Both the position numbers and the translations under genes were made by a program. The notes below the pieces were generated by a model. That model was given only the letters and a program-made list of their open reading frames with translations. It ran no database searches and was not told the origin of the DNA. A stretch of DNA of 22,234 bases from CALZFJ01 sp051878575. GTDB taxonomy: Bacteria; Bacteroidota; Bacteroidia; Bacteroidales; Muribaculaceae. Within the stretch, counting starts at the first letter, position 1. The number at the start of each line of letters is the position of its first letter. Positions 7,867 through 15,435 of this stretch are shown here, one piece after another. The stretch is from the NCBI GenBank assembly GCA_051878575.1, contig JBJEKJ010000110.1:1-22234 (forward strand), written 5' to 3'.

Positions 7867-7897
7867 TTTGAATTTTTAGGTATTCTGTCTATATTTG
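7867..7897 (+). promoter_or_regulatory. Consensus promoter for the candidate ncRNA
   Basis: TTTG at 7867-7870, a 19-base spacer and TATATTTG at 7890-7897 make a perfect Bacteroidetes -33/-7 promoter facing rightward. No plausible protein gene follows within 400 bases on this strand. Transcription should start near 7902. Confidence 0.75.
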
Positions 7898-7901
7898 TGG
7901 T

Positions 7902-8100
7902 GCTCAAGGCTGAATAGCGGTGGCAAAGAGTTGCGCTGTGCCGTTGAGCGGTTTTATAAACTTACATCGGGTGTCATAGCTCCTGAGTATGGCAAAGTTG
8001 CGGCCACAGCAATGTGGCGCAATGGCATTGGTGGCCCAAACATAGGGCAATGTGCAGCCACAAACTCCGAGGCAGCACCCGAAAAAAGGTGTTATTTTTA
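7902..8100 (+). ncRNA. Candidate structured non-coding RNA, family unknown
   Basis: This stretch of about 200 bases follows a perfect promoter and folds by eye into nested stems. A 5' hairpin closes with GCTCAA (7902-7907) and TTGAGC (7944-7949). A second domain closes with TCGGGTG (7967-7973) and CACCCGA (8076-8082). Inside it are GCCACA-GCAA-TGTGGC (8003-8018), extended by TTGC/GCAA, and GTGGC/GCCAC (8031-8035 with 8057-8061). A possible terminator follows: AGCACC (8074-8079) with GGTGTT (8088-8093), then ATTTTTA. I do not see the conserved cores of RNase P RNA, tmRNA or SRP RNA. A Bacteroidales-specific family such as Bacteroidales-1 is possible but untested. A 68-codon frame inside has no recognisable protein character. 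Confidence 0.5.
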
Positions 8101-8184
8101 ATTATCTTTCATTATCGAACTTGGCAGTAAGATATGGCTTGAAGAAGATTGGCAATAGCACTTGCATCGTAGGCATATACTGTT

Positions 8185-8206
8185 CTGCCGTGAAGGCAGG
8201 CTTTTT
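8185..8206 (+). terminator. Possible rightward terminator
   Basis: CTGCC (8185-8189) and GGCAG (8195-8199) enclose GTGAA and are followed by GCTTTTT. It could be a second or the true 3' end of the transcript starting near 7902. The 84 bases between 8101 and 8184 show no gene or other feature that I can identify. Confidence 0.45.
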
Positions 8207-8251
8207 CCACCCTTGAAATACGTCCCGAAATAAGCATCGTCAATAAATTAG

Positions 8252-8282
8252 CAAGGAGGAAATCACCATGATTTCCTCCTTG
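8252..8282 (-). terminator. Perfect 14-bp hairpin after the OmpH-like gene
   Basis: The arms 8252-8265 and 8269-8282 are perfectly complementary with a three-base loop. It lies 28 bases past the stop of the OmpH-like gene. Only a weak T-rich tail follows on either strand, so it may act bidirectionally or stabilise the 3' end. Confidence 0.6.
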
Positions 8283-8310
8283 CCCGGTTTCTTTCTATGA
8301 GTAGTTGATG

Positions 8311-8913
8311 TTACTTTTTCTCAACTTTGGTGTAGCGCTTGTTCAGGCCCTCAATCACCTCGTCGGTTACGTCGTATTTCGAGTCGATGAACACTGTGGA
8401 TGATTTGTAGAGAATCATGTCGATTCCCTTGCTCTTTGCATACACCTTGATGAAATTCTGCACCGAGTCGTTGAGCTGTATTTGATACTGCATCATCTCG
8501 TTTTGCGCGTCGCGTTGCAGCTTGGCGAGGTAGGTCTGCGCGTCGTTCTGCATTTTGGCGAGGCGGTTTTGGTCGGCATTGAAACTTTCCTCAGTGAGGT
8601 AGCCATTGTTCTTGTATTTGTTCTGGATTTCGTTGCCGAGGCGGTTAATCTCATTTCCGCGCTTCATTTGCTCATTGTCGAGCTGGTTAGAGCGACGGAG
8701 CATAGCCTCGTTGATGTCTTTTGCGAGGTTGTATTTAGCCATCAGTGTGTCGCCGTCGATATATCTAATCACGGTCTGTGCATTCACACTCTGTGTATTG
8801 GCCGGAGCGGCGCCCTCAGCTTTTTGATCATCGGTAGTTTTGTTGCAAGAAGCAAACGTCATTATTGCCAATGCAATGAATGAATACTTAGCAATTTTAG
8901 TAAATACGTTCAT
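8311..8913 (-). CDS. OmpH/Skp-family periplasmic lipoprotein
   Basis: This 200-residue protein has a lipoprotein signal peptide ending in TFASC, with the lipidated cysteine at position 23, so it is probably anchored to a membrane facing the periplasm. After a short Ala/Gln-rich linker, residues from about 50 start with VIRYIDGDTLMAKY and continue into a long charged, Gln/Asn-rich coiled coil (about 65-155) before a final alpha/beta segment. This is the Skp/OmpH plan: a tentacle-like chaperone that holds unfolded outer-membrane proteins. Bacteroidetes carry several such paralogues and this is a lipoprotein variant, so its clients are unknown. The 53-residue membrane protein gene lies 31 bases upstream and probably shares its transcript. 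Confidence 0.85.
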   Translation of the reverse strand: MNVFTKIAKYSFIALAIMTFASCNKTTDDQKAEGAAPANTQSVNAQTVIRYIDGDTLMAKYNLAKDINEAMLRRSNQLDNEQMKRGNEINRLGNEIQNKYKNNGYLTEESFNADQNRLAKMQNDAQTYLAKLQRDAQNEMMQYQIQLNDSVQNFIKVYAKSKGIDMILYKSSTVFIDSKYDVTDEVIEGLNKRYTKVEKK

Positions 8914-8944
8914 ATTGTTAAAAATGTATCAGTTTTGTTTTCTG

Positions 8945-9106
8945 TCAGTCAGTTTCATAAGCGCAAGTGATTTTTCGATGCTTCATGGCAGGATTGTTAT
9001 GGATGTGGGTGTTTGGGAATTTTCCGCCTCTCACGAAAAACACCCTTACGCCTAAAAGTATAACCGCAAAGCCTATTAATAATATAGAAATCACCAAAAT
9101 TTTCAC
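8945..9106 (-). CDS. Small single-pass membrane protein (53 aa)
   Basis: This short frame starts with GTG at 9104-9106 and stops with TGA at 8945-8947. The first 20 residues (VKILVISILLIGFAVILLGV) form one hydrophobic helix, followed by RVFFVRGGKFPNTHIHNNPA and a basic, Cys-containing tail. The pattern of an N-terminal helix, then R-hydrophobic-F, G-K-F, T-H-I, N-x-A and a late cysteine resembles, from memory, a small conserved Bacteroidales protein of unknown function. A perfect -7 box lies 20 bases upstream of the GTG. The OmpH-like gene follows after 31 bases. The function is unknown. The start is chosen because it puts the helix at the N-terminus just behind the promoter; no ATG is available before residue 41. 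Confidence 0.6.
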   Translation of the reverse strand: MKILVISILLIGFAVILLGVRVFFVRGGKFPNTHIHNNPAMKHRKITCAYETD

Positions 9107-9126
9107 GTTTATGCAAAATTGTAGTG

Positions 9127-9134
9127 CAAATATA
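9127..9134 (-). promoter_or_regulatory. -7 box before the small membrane protein gene
   Basis: Minus-strand TATATTTG, a perfect TAnnTTTG match, 20 bases before the GTG start. No clear -33 element at the usual distance. Confidence 0.45.
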
Positions 9135-9169
9135 GGAAAGGTAAACGTATTTTTTGCGATTACTCAAAT

Positions 9170-9177
9170 TATTTTTG
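9170..9177 (+). promoter_or_regulatory. Possible -7 box of pepD
   Basis: TATTTTTG matches TAnnTTTG and lies 88 bases before the pepD ATG. No TTG occurs at the usual 19-21 base spacing, so this is tentative. Confidence 0.3.
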
Positions 9178-9265
9178 TAACTTAGTGACCGAATTGTGAT
9201 GTTTTTAACATAATTTCAAGTTGGAAAAGTAAAGATAACATATAACATATAAATTTTTTTTGATT

Positions 9266-10726
9266 ATGACACTTAAAGAATTGAAGCCTGAATTGGTGTT
9301 TGGCATTTTCGACCAAATCACAAAAGTTCCGCGCCCTTCGAAGAAAGAGGGCAAGATTCGTGAGTTTCTCATTGATTTTGCGGAAAAACATGGAATAGAA
9401 TATAAGACCGACGCTTGCGGCAACGTGGCAATGTTCAAGCCTGCAACTCCGGGTTATGAGAATGCTCCAAAGGTGGTTCTGCAAGGACACATGGACATGG
9501 TGTGCGAGAAGAACGGCAATGTGGAGCATGACTTTGAGAATGATCCCATCAAGACCGTGATCGACGGAGAGTGGGTGAAGGCCGAGGGAACTACGCTCGG
9601 TGCCGACAATGGCATAGGCATGGCTGCCGGATTGGCTGTGATGCTGAGCGATGACTTGGTGCATGGCCCTATCGAGGCTCTTTTCACCGTCGATGAGGAG
9701 ACCGGTCTCACCGGTGCGCAGAATCTTGGCGAGGGAATGATTGAGGGCCAGTATCTGCTCAATCTCGACTCGGAGGAGGATGGCGAGATCTGCGTGGGCT
9801 GTGCCGGCGGTATCGACACTACCTGCACGTTCAGCTATCAGCCCGTTGAGGCTCCGAAGAATCTCAGCTATTTGAGAATAGACATCTCCAAGTTGCAGGG
9901 CGGACACTCGGGTACCGACATCAACGTGGGCCGCGCAAGTGCCACAAAGCTGATTGCACGCTTCTTGTGGAATGCTGCCAAGAAATTCGATTTCAAGCTC
10001 GTATCGGTATCGGGCGGAAACCTGCGTAATGCCATTGCCCGCGAGGCAAGCGCCGTGATTGGCGTGACCGATGCCGACAAGGAGGCCGTGCGCGTGGAGC
10101 TGAACCACTTTATAGCCGATGTTGAGAATGAGTATAAGCACACCGAGAAGACTATGGAGATTGCCATGTCGAGCGTTGAGGCTCCTGCCACTTACATCGA
10201 TGCAAAGACTGCCGAGGCCCTCGTGAACGCGCTTTATTGCGCTCCTCACGGAGTGGTGTCGATGAGCCTTGAGCTTGAGGGTCTTGTGGAGACTTCCACC
10301 AACCTTGCGTCGGTGAAGATGCTCGATGGCAACAAGATTCTTGTCACCACGTCGCAGCGAAGCTCGGTAGAGAGCCGCAAATATGATATAGCACATCAGG
10401 TTGAGGCTGTGTTTGCGTTTGCGGGTGCCGAGGTCACTCATGGCGACGGTTATCCCGGATGGGCTCCCAATCTCGAGTCGAAGCTGCTAAAGGTGGCAGT
10501 GTCGGCTCACGAGCAGCTATTCGGCAGCAAGCCGCTCTGCAACGCCATCCATGCCGGATTGGAGTGCGGATTGTTCTTGAAGGACTATCCTCACATGGAG
10601 ATGATCTCTTTTGGTCCCACATTGCGCAACGTTCACTCGCCTAAGGAGGCGATGCATATTCCTGCCGTTGGCAAGTTCTGGGATTTGCTTAAGAAGATGC
10701 TCGAGATGATCGCCAAAGGCGAGTAA
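9266..10726 (+). CDS. pepD: aminoacyl-histidine dipeptidase (beta-Ala-His / Xaa-His dipeptidase, M20 family)
   Basis: This is a zinc dipeptidase that hydrolyses Xaa-His and a range of other unblocked dipeptides in the cytoplasm. The 486 residues match PepD. The M20 metal and catalytic motifs are visible: LQGHMDMV (His75, Asp77), TTLGADNGIGMAAG with bridging Asp114, and VDEETGLTGA with Glu144/Glu145. A lid-domain motif GGHSGTDI and a late GPTLRNVHSPKE with the last metal-ligand His also fit. The ATG at 9266 is preferred over the TTG at 9260, which would only add two residues. It is divergent from the small-protein/ompH unit and is followed 42 bases later by a muramidase gene that may be co-transcribed. 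Confidence 0.96.
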   Translation: MTLKELKPELVFGIFDQITKVPRPSKKEGKIREFLIDFAEKHGIEYKTDACGNVAMFKPATPGYENAPKVVLQGHMDMVCEKNGNVEHDFENDPIKTVIDGEWVKAEGTTLGADNGIGMAAGLAVMLSDDLVHGPIEALFTVDEETGLTGAQNLGEGMIEGQYLLNLDSEEDGEICVGCAGGIDTTCTFSYQPVEAPKNLSYLRIDISKLQGGHSGTDINVGRASATKLIARFLWNAAKKFDFKLVSVSGGNLRNAIAREASAVIGVTDADKEAVRVELNHFIADVENEYKHTEKTMEIAMSSVEAPATYIDAKTAEALVNALYCAPHGVVSMSLELEGLVETSTNLASVKMLDGNKILVTTSQRSSVESRKYDIAHQVEAVFAFAGAEVTHGDGYPGWAPNLESKLLKVAVSAHEQLFGSKPLCNAIHAGLECGLFLKDYPHMEMISFGPTLRNVHSPKEAMHIPAVGKFWDLLKKMLEMIAKGE

Positions 10727-10768
10727 TCGATAGGTAAGCGGAATATTGGCGCATAACACTCACTGTCG

Positions 10769-11497
10769 ATGGTCCGACTTGTCCATATCGTGGCTGGCAT
10801 GGCTGTGGCGATGTGTGCTGTGGCGCGTGCTGAGATAATGCCGGTCGATTCCGTGCAGGTGACATCGCCCGACTTCGATTCCGTGCAGGTGTCGGCGGCC
10901 GACCGCTATGTGCGCCTCACCGAGCGCGACTATCGCCGTGTGGCCGACGAGCTCGGCATAGAGGTGGCTACAATCAAGGCCGTGAGCGATGTAGAGGCCG
11001 GAAAGAGCCACATTGGCTTTTTCGAGCCGGGCAAGCCGGTTATAAACTTCGACCGTGCGGTATTCGCACGGCGTCTGAGGCGTGCGGGCATCAATGTGAC
11101 TAAGGCTCGTGGCTCACATCCTGCGGCGTTTGCCAAAATCGACGTCAGGAAATATGGCTCCTATGGCAAGGCTCAGTATGCGAGGCTCGAAAGTGGAGCG
11201 GAGATCAGCGATGCGATAGCCAAAGAGTCGACATTCTGGGGAATGTTCCAGATAGGAGGCTTCAACTGGCGGAAATGCGACGTCAAGTCGGTCGATGAGT
11301 TTGTGGAGCTGATGAGCCAATCGGAGGCGATGCAGCTCGAGCTTTTCGCTCGGTTCATTCGGTCAAATGGCATGGTGAAATACCTGAAGGCAAAGAACTG
11401 GAGGGCGTTCGCTCGGGCCTACAATGGCGGCAGCTACGCCAAGAAGGGCTATCACCGGCGTCTTGCCGCCGCCTACGGCAAATATTCCAAGCAATAG
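10769..11497 (+). CDS. Secreted N-acetylmuramidase-family protein
   Basis: This 242-residue protein starts with a signal-peptide-like segment (VRLVHIVAGMAVAMCAVARA, cleavage probably near residue 21). A short linker contains a duplicated DSVQV, followed by an N-acetylmuramidase domain (PF11860 type) from about residue 52 to the end. Family features are VATIKAVSDVEAGKSHIGFF, where Glu76 is the probable catalytic acid, NFDRAVFARRL, WGMFQIGGFNW, and ARAYNGG near the C-terminus. Such domains are common as phage or prophage endolysins; here an export signal replaces the phage context and no phage genes are nearby. It would cut peptidoglycan glycan strands in the periplasm or outside the cell. It sits 42 bases after pepD and ends before a good terminator. 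Confidence 0.82.
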   Translation: MVRLVHIVAGMAVAMCAVARAEIMPVDSVQVTSPDFDSVQVSAADRYVRLTERDYRRVADELGIEVATIKAVSDVEAGKSHIGFFEPGKPVINFDRAVFARRLRRAGINVTKARGSHPAAFAKIDVRKYGSYGKAQYARLESGAEISDAIAKESTFWGMFQIGGFNWRKCDVKSVDEFVELMSQSEAMQLELFARFIRSNGMVKYLKAKNWRAFARAYNGGSYAKKGYHRRLAAAYGKYSKQ

Positions 11498-11542
11498 CGC
11501 ACCGCAAGGCGTAGTGCGCCATCGGTGAGTCTATAGAAATAA

Positions 11543-11579
11543 GGGAGGCTGTGCGCATGTGCACGGCCTCCCTCGTTTT
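11543..11579 (+). terminator. Terminator after pepD-muramidase
   Basis: GGGAGGC (11543-11549) pairs with GCCTCCC (11566-11572), with an inner GTGC/GCAC extension, followed by TCGTTTTC. It begins 46 bases after the muramidase stop. The rest of 11498-11721 contains only short AT-rich sequence with no gene that I can support. Confidence 0.65.
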
Positions 11580-11721
11580 CAGAGTATTGAATAGACGAAT
11601 TCTTCATTTCGGGCGCTTTTCGCCGCCGAAAACCGGGCGTTTGCCACCGTAATTGAGAAACCATAACGAAAACCGATGAAGATACCGATTATTTGTGGCG
11701 TGAGAAAAAATGTAATTTTTG

Positions 11722-11751
11722 TTGCTAATCACAAATAATTGATTAATTTTG
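11722..11751 (+). promoter_or_regulatory. Promoter of the secreted phosphodiesterase-like gene
   Basis: TTG at 11722-11724, a 19-base spacer and TAATTTTG at 11744-11751 fit the Bacteroidetes consensus exactly. The gene's ATG is 40 bases downstream. Confidence 0.75.
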
Positions 11752-11791
11752 TGAACGACAAATTATTAACCAACTAAACCATTTGTGTGTT

Positions 11792-13813
11792 ATGAAAAGA
11801 ATTATTTACTTAGTTATGCTGATTTCGTTGTTCAGCATTGATTCCTACGCATGGAAACCTATTTTTGCAGGACATCGCGGAAGCTATACCGGCGTGCAGA
11901 ACACCGTTGAGGCCTATCGTAATGGCGTCGACAAATATGGCTACTCGGGATTGGAGTGCGACGTTCGCGTGACTGCCGATGGCAAGTATGTGATTTGCCA
12001 TGACGAGACCACCAATAGCCTCGGAGGCTCGCTCACCGTGGCTACGGCTACTCTTGAGGAGCTCAAGGCCGAGACATTGACGCAGACTCGCGGCGGCGTG
12101 ACCTACAGCGGAACCATCTGCACGGTGGAGGAGTATCTTGACGTGTGTGTGGATAAAGGGGCTTTCCCTGTGATTGAGCTAAAATGGGCTACCGGTATCA
12201 ACAGTAACGACATGAGCAACTTCCCCGGCCTTGCCGCATTGGTGAAAGCGAAAGGGCTGGAGTCGAAAGCGGTATTCCTCACATCGATGAAGCCGTCGAT
12301 AGAGTATATCCGCACCAACTATCCCGAGTTCACCTGCCAGTTCCTCACCGGCGAGTATTGGGCCAACCATTTCGAGTGGTGCGTAAAGTGGGGCGTGAAT
12401 CCGAGCATCCAGGCCGGATATTTCGACATCTACACAGTGAAGAAATTCCGTGACGCGGGTTTGCAAGTGGCTGTATGGACGGTGAATACTGCCGCCAATT
12501 ACGAGAAATATGGCAATATGGGCGTTTACATGATGACGTGCGACTATCTCTATCCGAGCGATATGCCTGATCTTGCCGACATCGACTGGGAGTCCATTCC
12601 CGAGAAGGTGGAGCCGCTTGTGGTGGAATACAGCACGCTTTTCAAGTTTTCCGACGTCGATGGCAATCTGCCCGAGAATTTTCCTATCAGCAATACATCG
12701 AAGAGCAAGTACACCACCGGACAGCAAGCCGCTTTCTACGACGGCGTGTTCTATGTGAACGACTACGGAACCTCCACGCTTATAACCTACGACAAGACCG
12801 GCGAGATTCCCAATAGTCTGAAGGGAACGAATGCCCACGGAATTGCCGTCGACGATGCCGGCAACCTTATTCTCCGTGCCGACGGTATCACTTCCTCGCC
12901 AAGCAAGTTTCTCGTCTATAAAAAGGGCGAGACTACAGGCACCGAACTTGCTTTCTCTCTCGTAAATGCCGGTCAGACCAACTTTATCACCGCCAGTGGC
13001 GACATTTTCTCAAAAGAGGGTGGCTACGTGTATTTTTTCCCAAACAAGCAGAAGGTGGTCAATATCGTGAGAATTGCTGAGGGGAAAGTGGTTGAGACTA
13101 CCTCGACCGGCAGCTTGTCGATTACCGGCAGCACGGCAGGATATGTGATTCCGGTGAACAACGACCCTACCAACTTCATCTATCAGGTGCGTGCCAATGG
13201 CTACTACCGCTATATCGACAAGGACCTCGGTGGCTATGTGGCAGGCTCGGGAACCACTACCGCACCCAACCGCAACAACTCGGTGGGTGGAGCTTTCTTC
13301 GTGCTCAATGGCCACGACATCTTCGTCCACTGCTCGGGCAGCAACTATAATGGAGGATTCACCGTGCGCGACATGAGTGCCGACGGATCGCCGCTTTTCA
13401 CGGTAGCGCCAATTGGCACTGTGGGCTATACGAGCGGAAATGTGTCGTGCGGCTCTTTCTTTGCCGTGGAACGCGTCGATGATAACACTGTGAATCTGTA
13501 TGAATACTGTATGGCAGGCGGTTATGCCGGCTATCAGATTAAGGTGACGCCTACGGGCGTCGGCGCTGTGGCTGCCGACACAAAGGCGCCGGTGCTCACT
13601 TCCTTCCCCAACCCGGCAACAGATAATGTGACACTACGCTACGCAAAGGGCATCGACCGCGTCGTGGTGACCAATCTTGCCGGTTCCGCAGTGCTTGCCA
13701 CCGAGTGTGGAGGCGCAAATGAGGCTCAGCTCGACGTCAGCTCGCTGCCGGCCGGCTTCTATGTGGTTACGGTCAACGACAATGAGACTGCCACTCGCAT
13801 TATCAAGCGGTAA
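11792..13813 (+). CDS. Secreted glycerophosphodiester phosphodiesterase-domain protein with T9SS sorting domain
   Basis: This 673-residue protein has three parts. After a signal peptide (about residues 1-20), a GDPD TIM-barrel domain spans about 21-260: HRG with catalytic His28, ExD metal ligands Glu55 and Asp57, His70 in CHDET, and Glu129 in VIELKW. The usual P-E-N-T after HRG reads V-Q-N-T here. A middle region (about 265-590) is rich in beta-strand and Gly/Thr/Asn, resembling a degenerate propeller, and is not assigned. The last 75 residues (from SFPNPATDNVTL) are a type IX secretion C-terminal sorting domain, so it is probably exported across the outer membrane. It may cleave glycerophosphodiesters or similar polymers outside the cell. 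ATG at 11792 is chosen over TTG at 11783 because it starts directly with the signal peptide. Confidence 0.85.
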   Translation: MKRIIYLVMLISLFSIDSYAWKPIFAGHRGSYTGVQNTVEAYRNGVDKYGYSGLECDVRVTADGKYVICHDETTNSLGGSLTVATATLEELKAETLTQTRGGVTYSGTICTVEEYLDVCVDKGAFPVIELKWATGINSNDMSNFPGLAALVKAKGLESKAVFLTSMKPSIEYIRTNYPEFTCQFLTGEYWANHFEWCVKWGVNPSIQAGYFDIYTVKKFRDAGLQVAVWTVNTAANYEKYGNMGVYMMTCDYLYPSDMPDLADIDWESIPEKVEPLVVEYSTLFKFSDVDGNLPENFPISNTSKSKYTTGQQAAFYDGVFYVNDYGTSTLITYDKTGEIPNSLKGTNAHGIAVDDAGNLILRADGITSSPSKFLVYKKGETTGTELAFSLVNAGQTNFITASGDIFSKEGGYVYFFPNKQKVVNIVRIAEGKVVETTSTGSLSITGSTAGYVIPVNNDPTNFIYQVRANGYYRYIDKDLGGYVAGSGTTTAPNRNNSVGGAFFVLNGHDIFVHCSGSNYNGGFTVRDMSADGSPLFTVAPIGTVGYTSGNVSCGSFFAVERVDDNTVNLYEYCMAGGYAGYQIKVTPTGVGAVAADTKAPVLTSFPNPATDNVTLRYAKGIDRVVVTNLAGSAVLATECGGANEAQLDVSSLPAGFYVVTVNDNETATRIIKR

Positions 13814-13858
13814 GCTCCCATATACTGAAAGATTTGCCGAATTTCGGACGTAATACAT

Positions 13859-13902
13859 ATCCCCCGATTTGGAGCCATGATTCATGCTGCAAGTCGGGGG
13901 AT
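13859..13902. terminator. Bidirectional terminator hairpin
   Basis: ATCCCCCGATTT (13859-13870) pairs with AAGTCGGGGGAT (13891-13902), 12 bp with one wobble. It lies between the convergent phosphodiesterase gene and the GH2 pseudogene. A/T-rich flanks occur on both sides. Confidence 0.55.
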
Positions 13903-13928
13903 AAATTTGCTTGGGCGTAGCGATGCGC

Positions 13929-15139
13929 CTATTCTATCGGCACTATCTTGATTCCGCTGAGGAATGTGGTGCCCGTGATTCCGCTGAAGCGTATGTCGAT
14001 ACAGTCGGTTTTGGTGCTGACGCGATATTTCTTGCGCAAGGCGTGGAATCCCGAGCCGCCTACTTGTGGCGACAGGCATTCCTCCACCACAGTGCCGCTA
14101 ATCGACACGCCGTCGAAAACGTCGGTGCCCTGCCATTTTCCACGAGCCTCGAATGTCATTTCACCCTCTTTAACTCTCACGGGGAAAATGGCGTTGCGGT
14201 TCTCCACCTTGCGGCGGCCCAACGACACTCCATTCACGAGCAACTCAACCTCAGGCATATTGGTGTAGACCTTCACCGGCAGAGTGTCGACCCATGTGGC
14301 AGGCATTGTGCCGCCGAAGTCGCGCAAGGCTATGTGCGGCACAGGACTATCATCGCGCCACATCGAGCGGAAATAGTAATACACGTCTTTCGGCGTGCGG
14401 TCGCTCTGCACGAGTCCCTTGTTATTGATGCGCGGCATCGACTCGTTGCGGTTGGCCGCCGAGAAGTCTATAAAATTCCAATAGGATGCTCCCACAATGT
14501 AGGGAGTGCTCTCAATTACAGGCAAGTAGTGCTCCACGTATTCCTGCTGATATTCCATGCAGAACTCGAAAGCCTTGGGCTTTGAGGAGCGTAGGCGCAA
14601 GTCGCTGCCGGCGCCATATTCGCTCACAATGATGGGATGCGAGGGGTATTGGACATGCTGCCGCTCCACATATTTCTCAAATTCCGACATTTTGCCGCCA
14701 TACCATCCTTGATACAGGTTCCAACCCACTACGTCGGGAATGTCGCCGAGTCCCACTTCATTGTATTGGTTGATGCCGTGTAGCCGCCTCTGTGGCTTCC
14801 GGCCTTCTTCCCGTTCACCCACACTGTGGCTGCCTTGCTCGCACCCTCCATATCGAGGTATATGCGTTTTCCCTGCCATGAGGCCGGCAATTGCAGGCGG
14901 CGTCGATACCACCCCTTGCCTTTGAGATAATCCCTCACGATGTAGGCGTCGGTGTTCCAGGTGTGAGGCAAGTGCACGATGCTCCATTCGCTGTCGTCGA
15001 ATGTCGGTTCGGCTGCTGTGAAACATTCGCCTTGCATGAATCGCCAACCGTCGTTGATGCTCACGGTGTGTCGTTGAGCAGAAATGGTGATTGCCGAGCC
15101 TGCAAATGCGGCAAGCAGTAGTGATGCCGGTATCTTCAT
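13929..15139 (-). pseudogene. GH2 beta-galactosidase pseudogene with internal deletion and frameshift
   Basis: Two parts of one glycoside hydrolase family 2 gene lie next to each other in different frames. The 5' part starts at ATG 15139 with a signal peptide and the N-terminal sugar-binding domain (INDGWRF, LPHTWNTDAY, GWYRRRL, TVWVNGKKAGSHRGGYTA). It runs out of frame near 14775 and stops at 14729. The 3' part is in frame from about 14774 to the stop at 13929. It holds the second half of the TIM barrel (DVVGWNLYQGWYGG), the nucleophile Glu in VSEYGAGSD (codon 14619-14621) and C-terminal beta domains. The rest of domain 1, the Ig-like domain and the first half of the barrel with the acid/base Glu are missing, perhaps 350-400 residues against a usual length near 800. 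Expression as an active enzyme is not possible from this sequence. Confidence 0.85.
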
Positions 15140-15193
15140 ACTTGTATTGGTGTATTTTGGTTTATGTTTTTGGATTATATCGTTTTCGATGTG

Positions 15194-15201
15194 CAAATAT
15201 A
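15194..15201 (-). promoter_or_regulatory. -7 box upstream of the GH2 pseudogene
   Basis: Minus-strand TATATTTG, 54 bases before the former ATG. No clear -33 element. Its survival fits a recent loss of the gene. Confidence 0.4.
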
Positions 15202-15328
15202 GCGAAAAGTGGCGTAAAATCATAAAGATAAGCTCCGGCGTTGTCCCATTGTCGCCGATTTGCGCATCCCGAAGGCAAATTTTGATGTTTTTTTGAGCCG
15301 AAGTCGCCGAAATATAGTGTATTTGTTG

Positions 15329-15336
15329 TAATTTTG
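15329..15336 (+). promoter_or_regulatory. Possible -7 box of aspS
   Basis: TAATTTTG matches TAnnTTTG and lies 99 bases before the aspS ATG. No TTG stands at the normal distance. The remainder of 15140-15435 is AT-rich and shows no gene. Confidence 0.3.
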
Positions 15337-15435
15337 CATAAGATATGCCGCATTGTGGCCTATTGTGTGTATTGCGGGTAGCAGGTATCCGCAATGAGTG
15401 GAATTTTGAAAATAAAATTATCATAATATACTATT

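Noticed and set aside
7895..8101. 68-codon plus-strand frame in the gap between pta and ompH
   Set aside because: It starts inside the promoter -7 box, has no recognisable domain, and its bases are better explained by complementary RNA stems.
7902..8206. RNase P RNA, tmRNA or SRP RNA
   Set aside because: None of their conserved core sequences could be found on either strand.
9182..10441. 419-codon minus-strand frame
   Set aside because: It is antisense to pepD, whose product has all M20 motifs; the antisense protein is His-rich and unfamiliar, as expected of a codon shadow.
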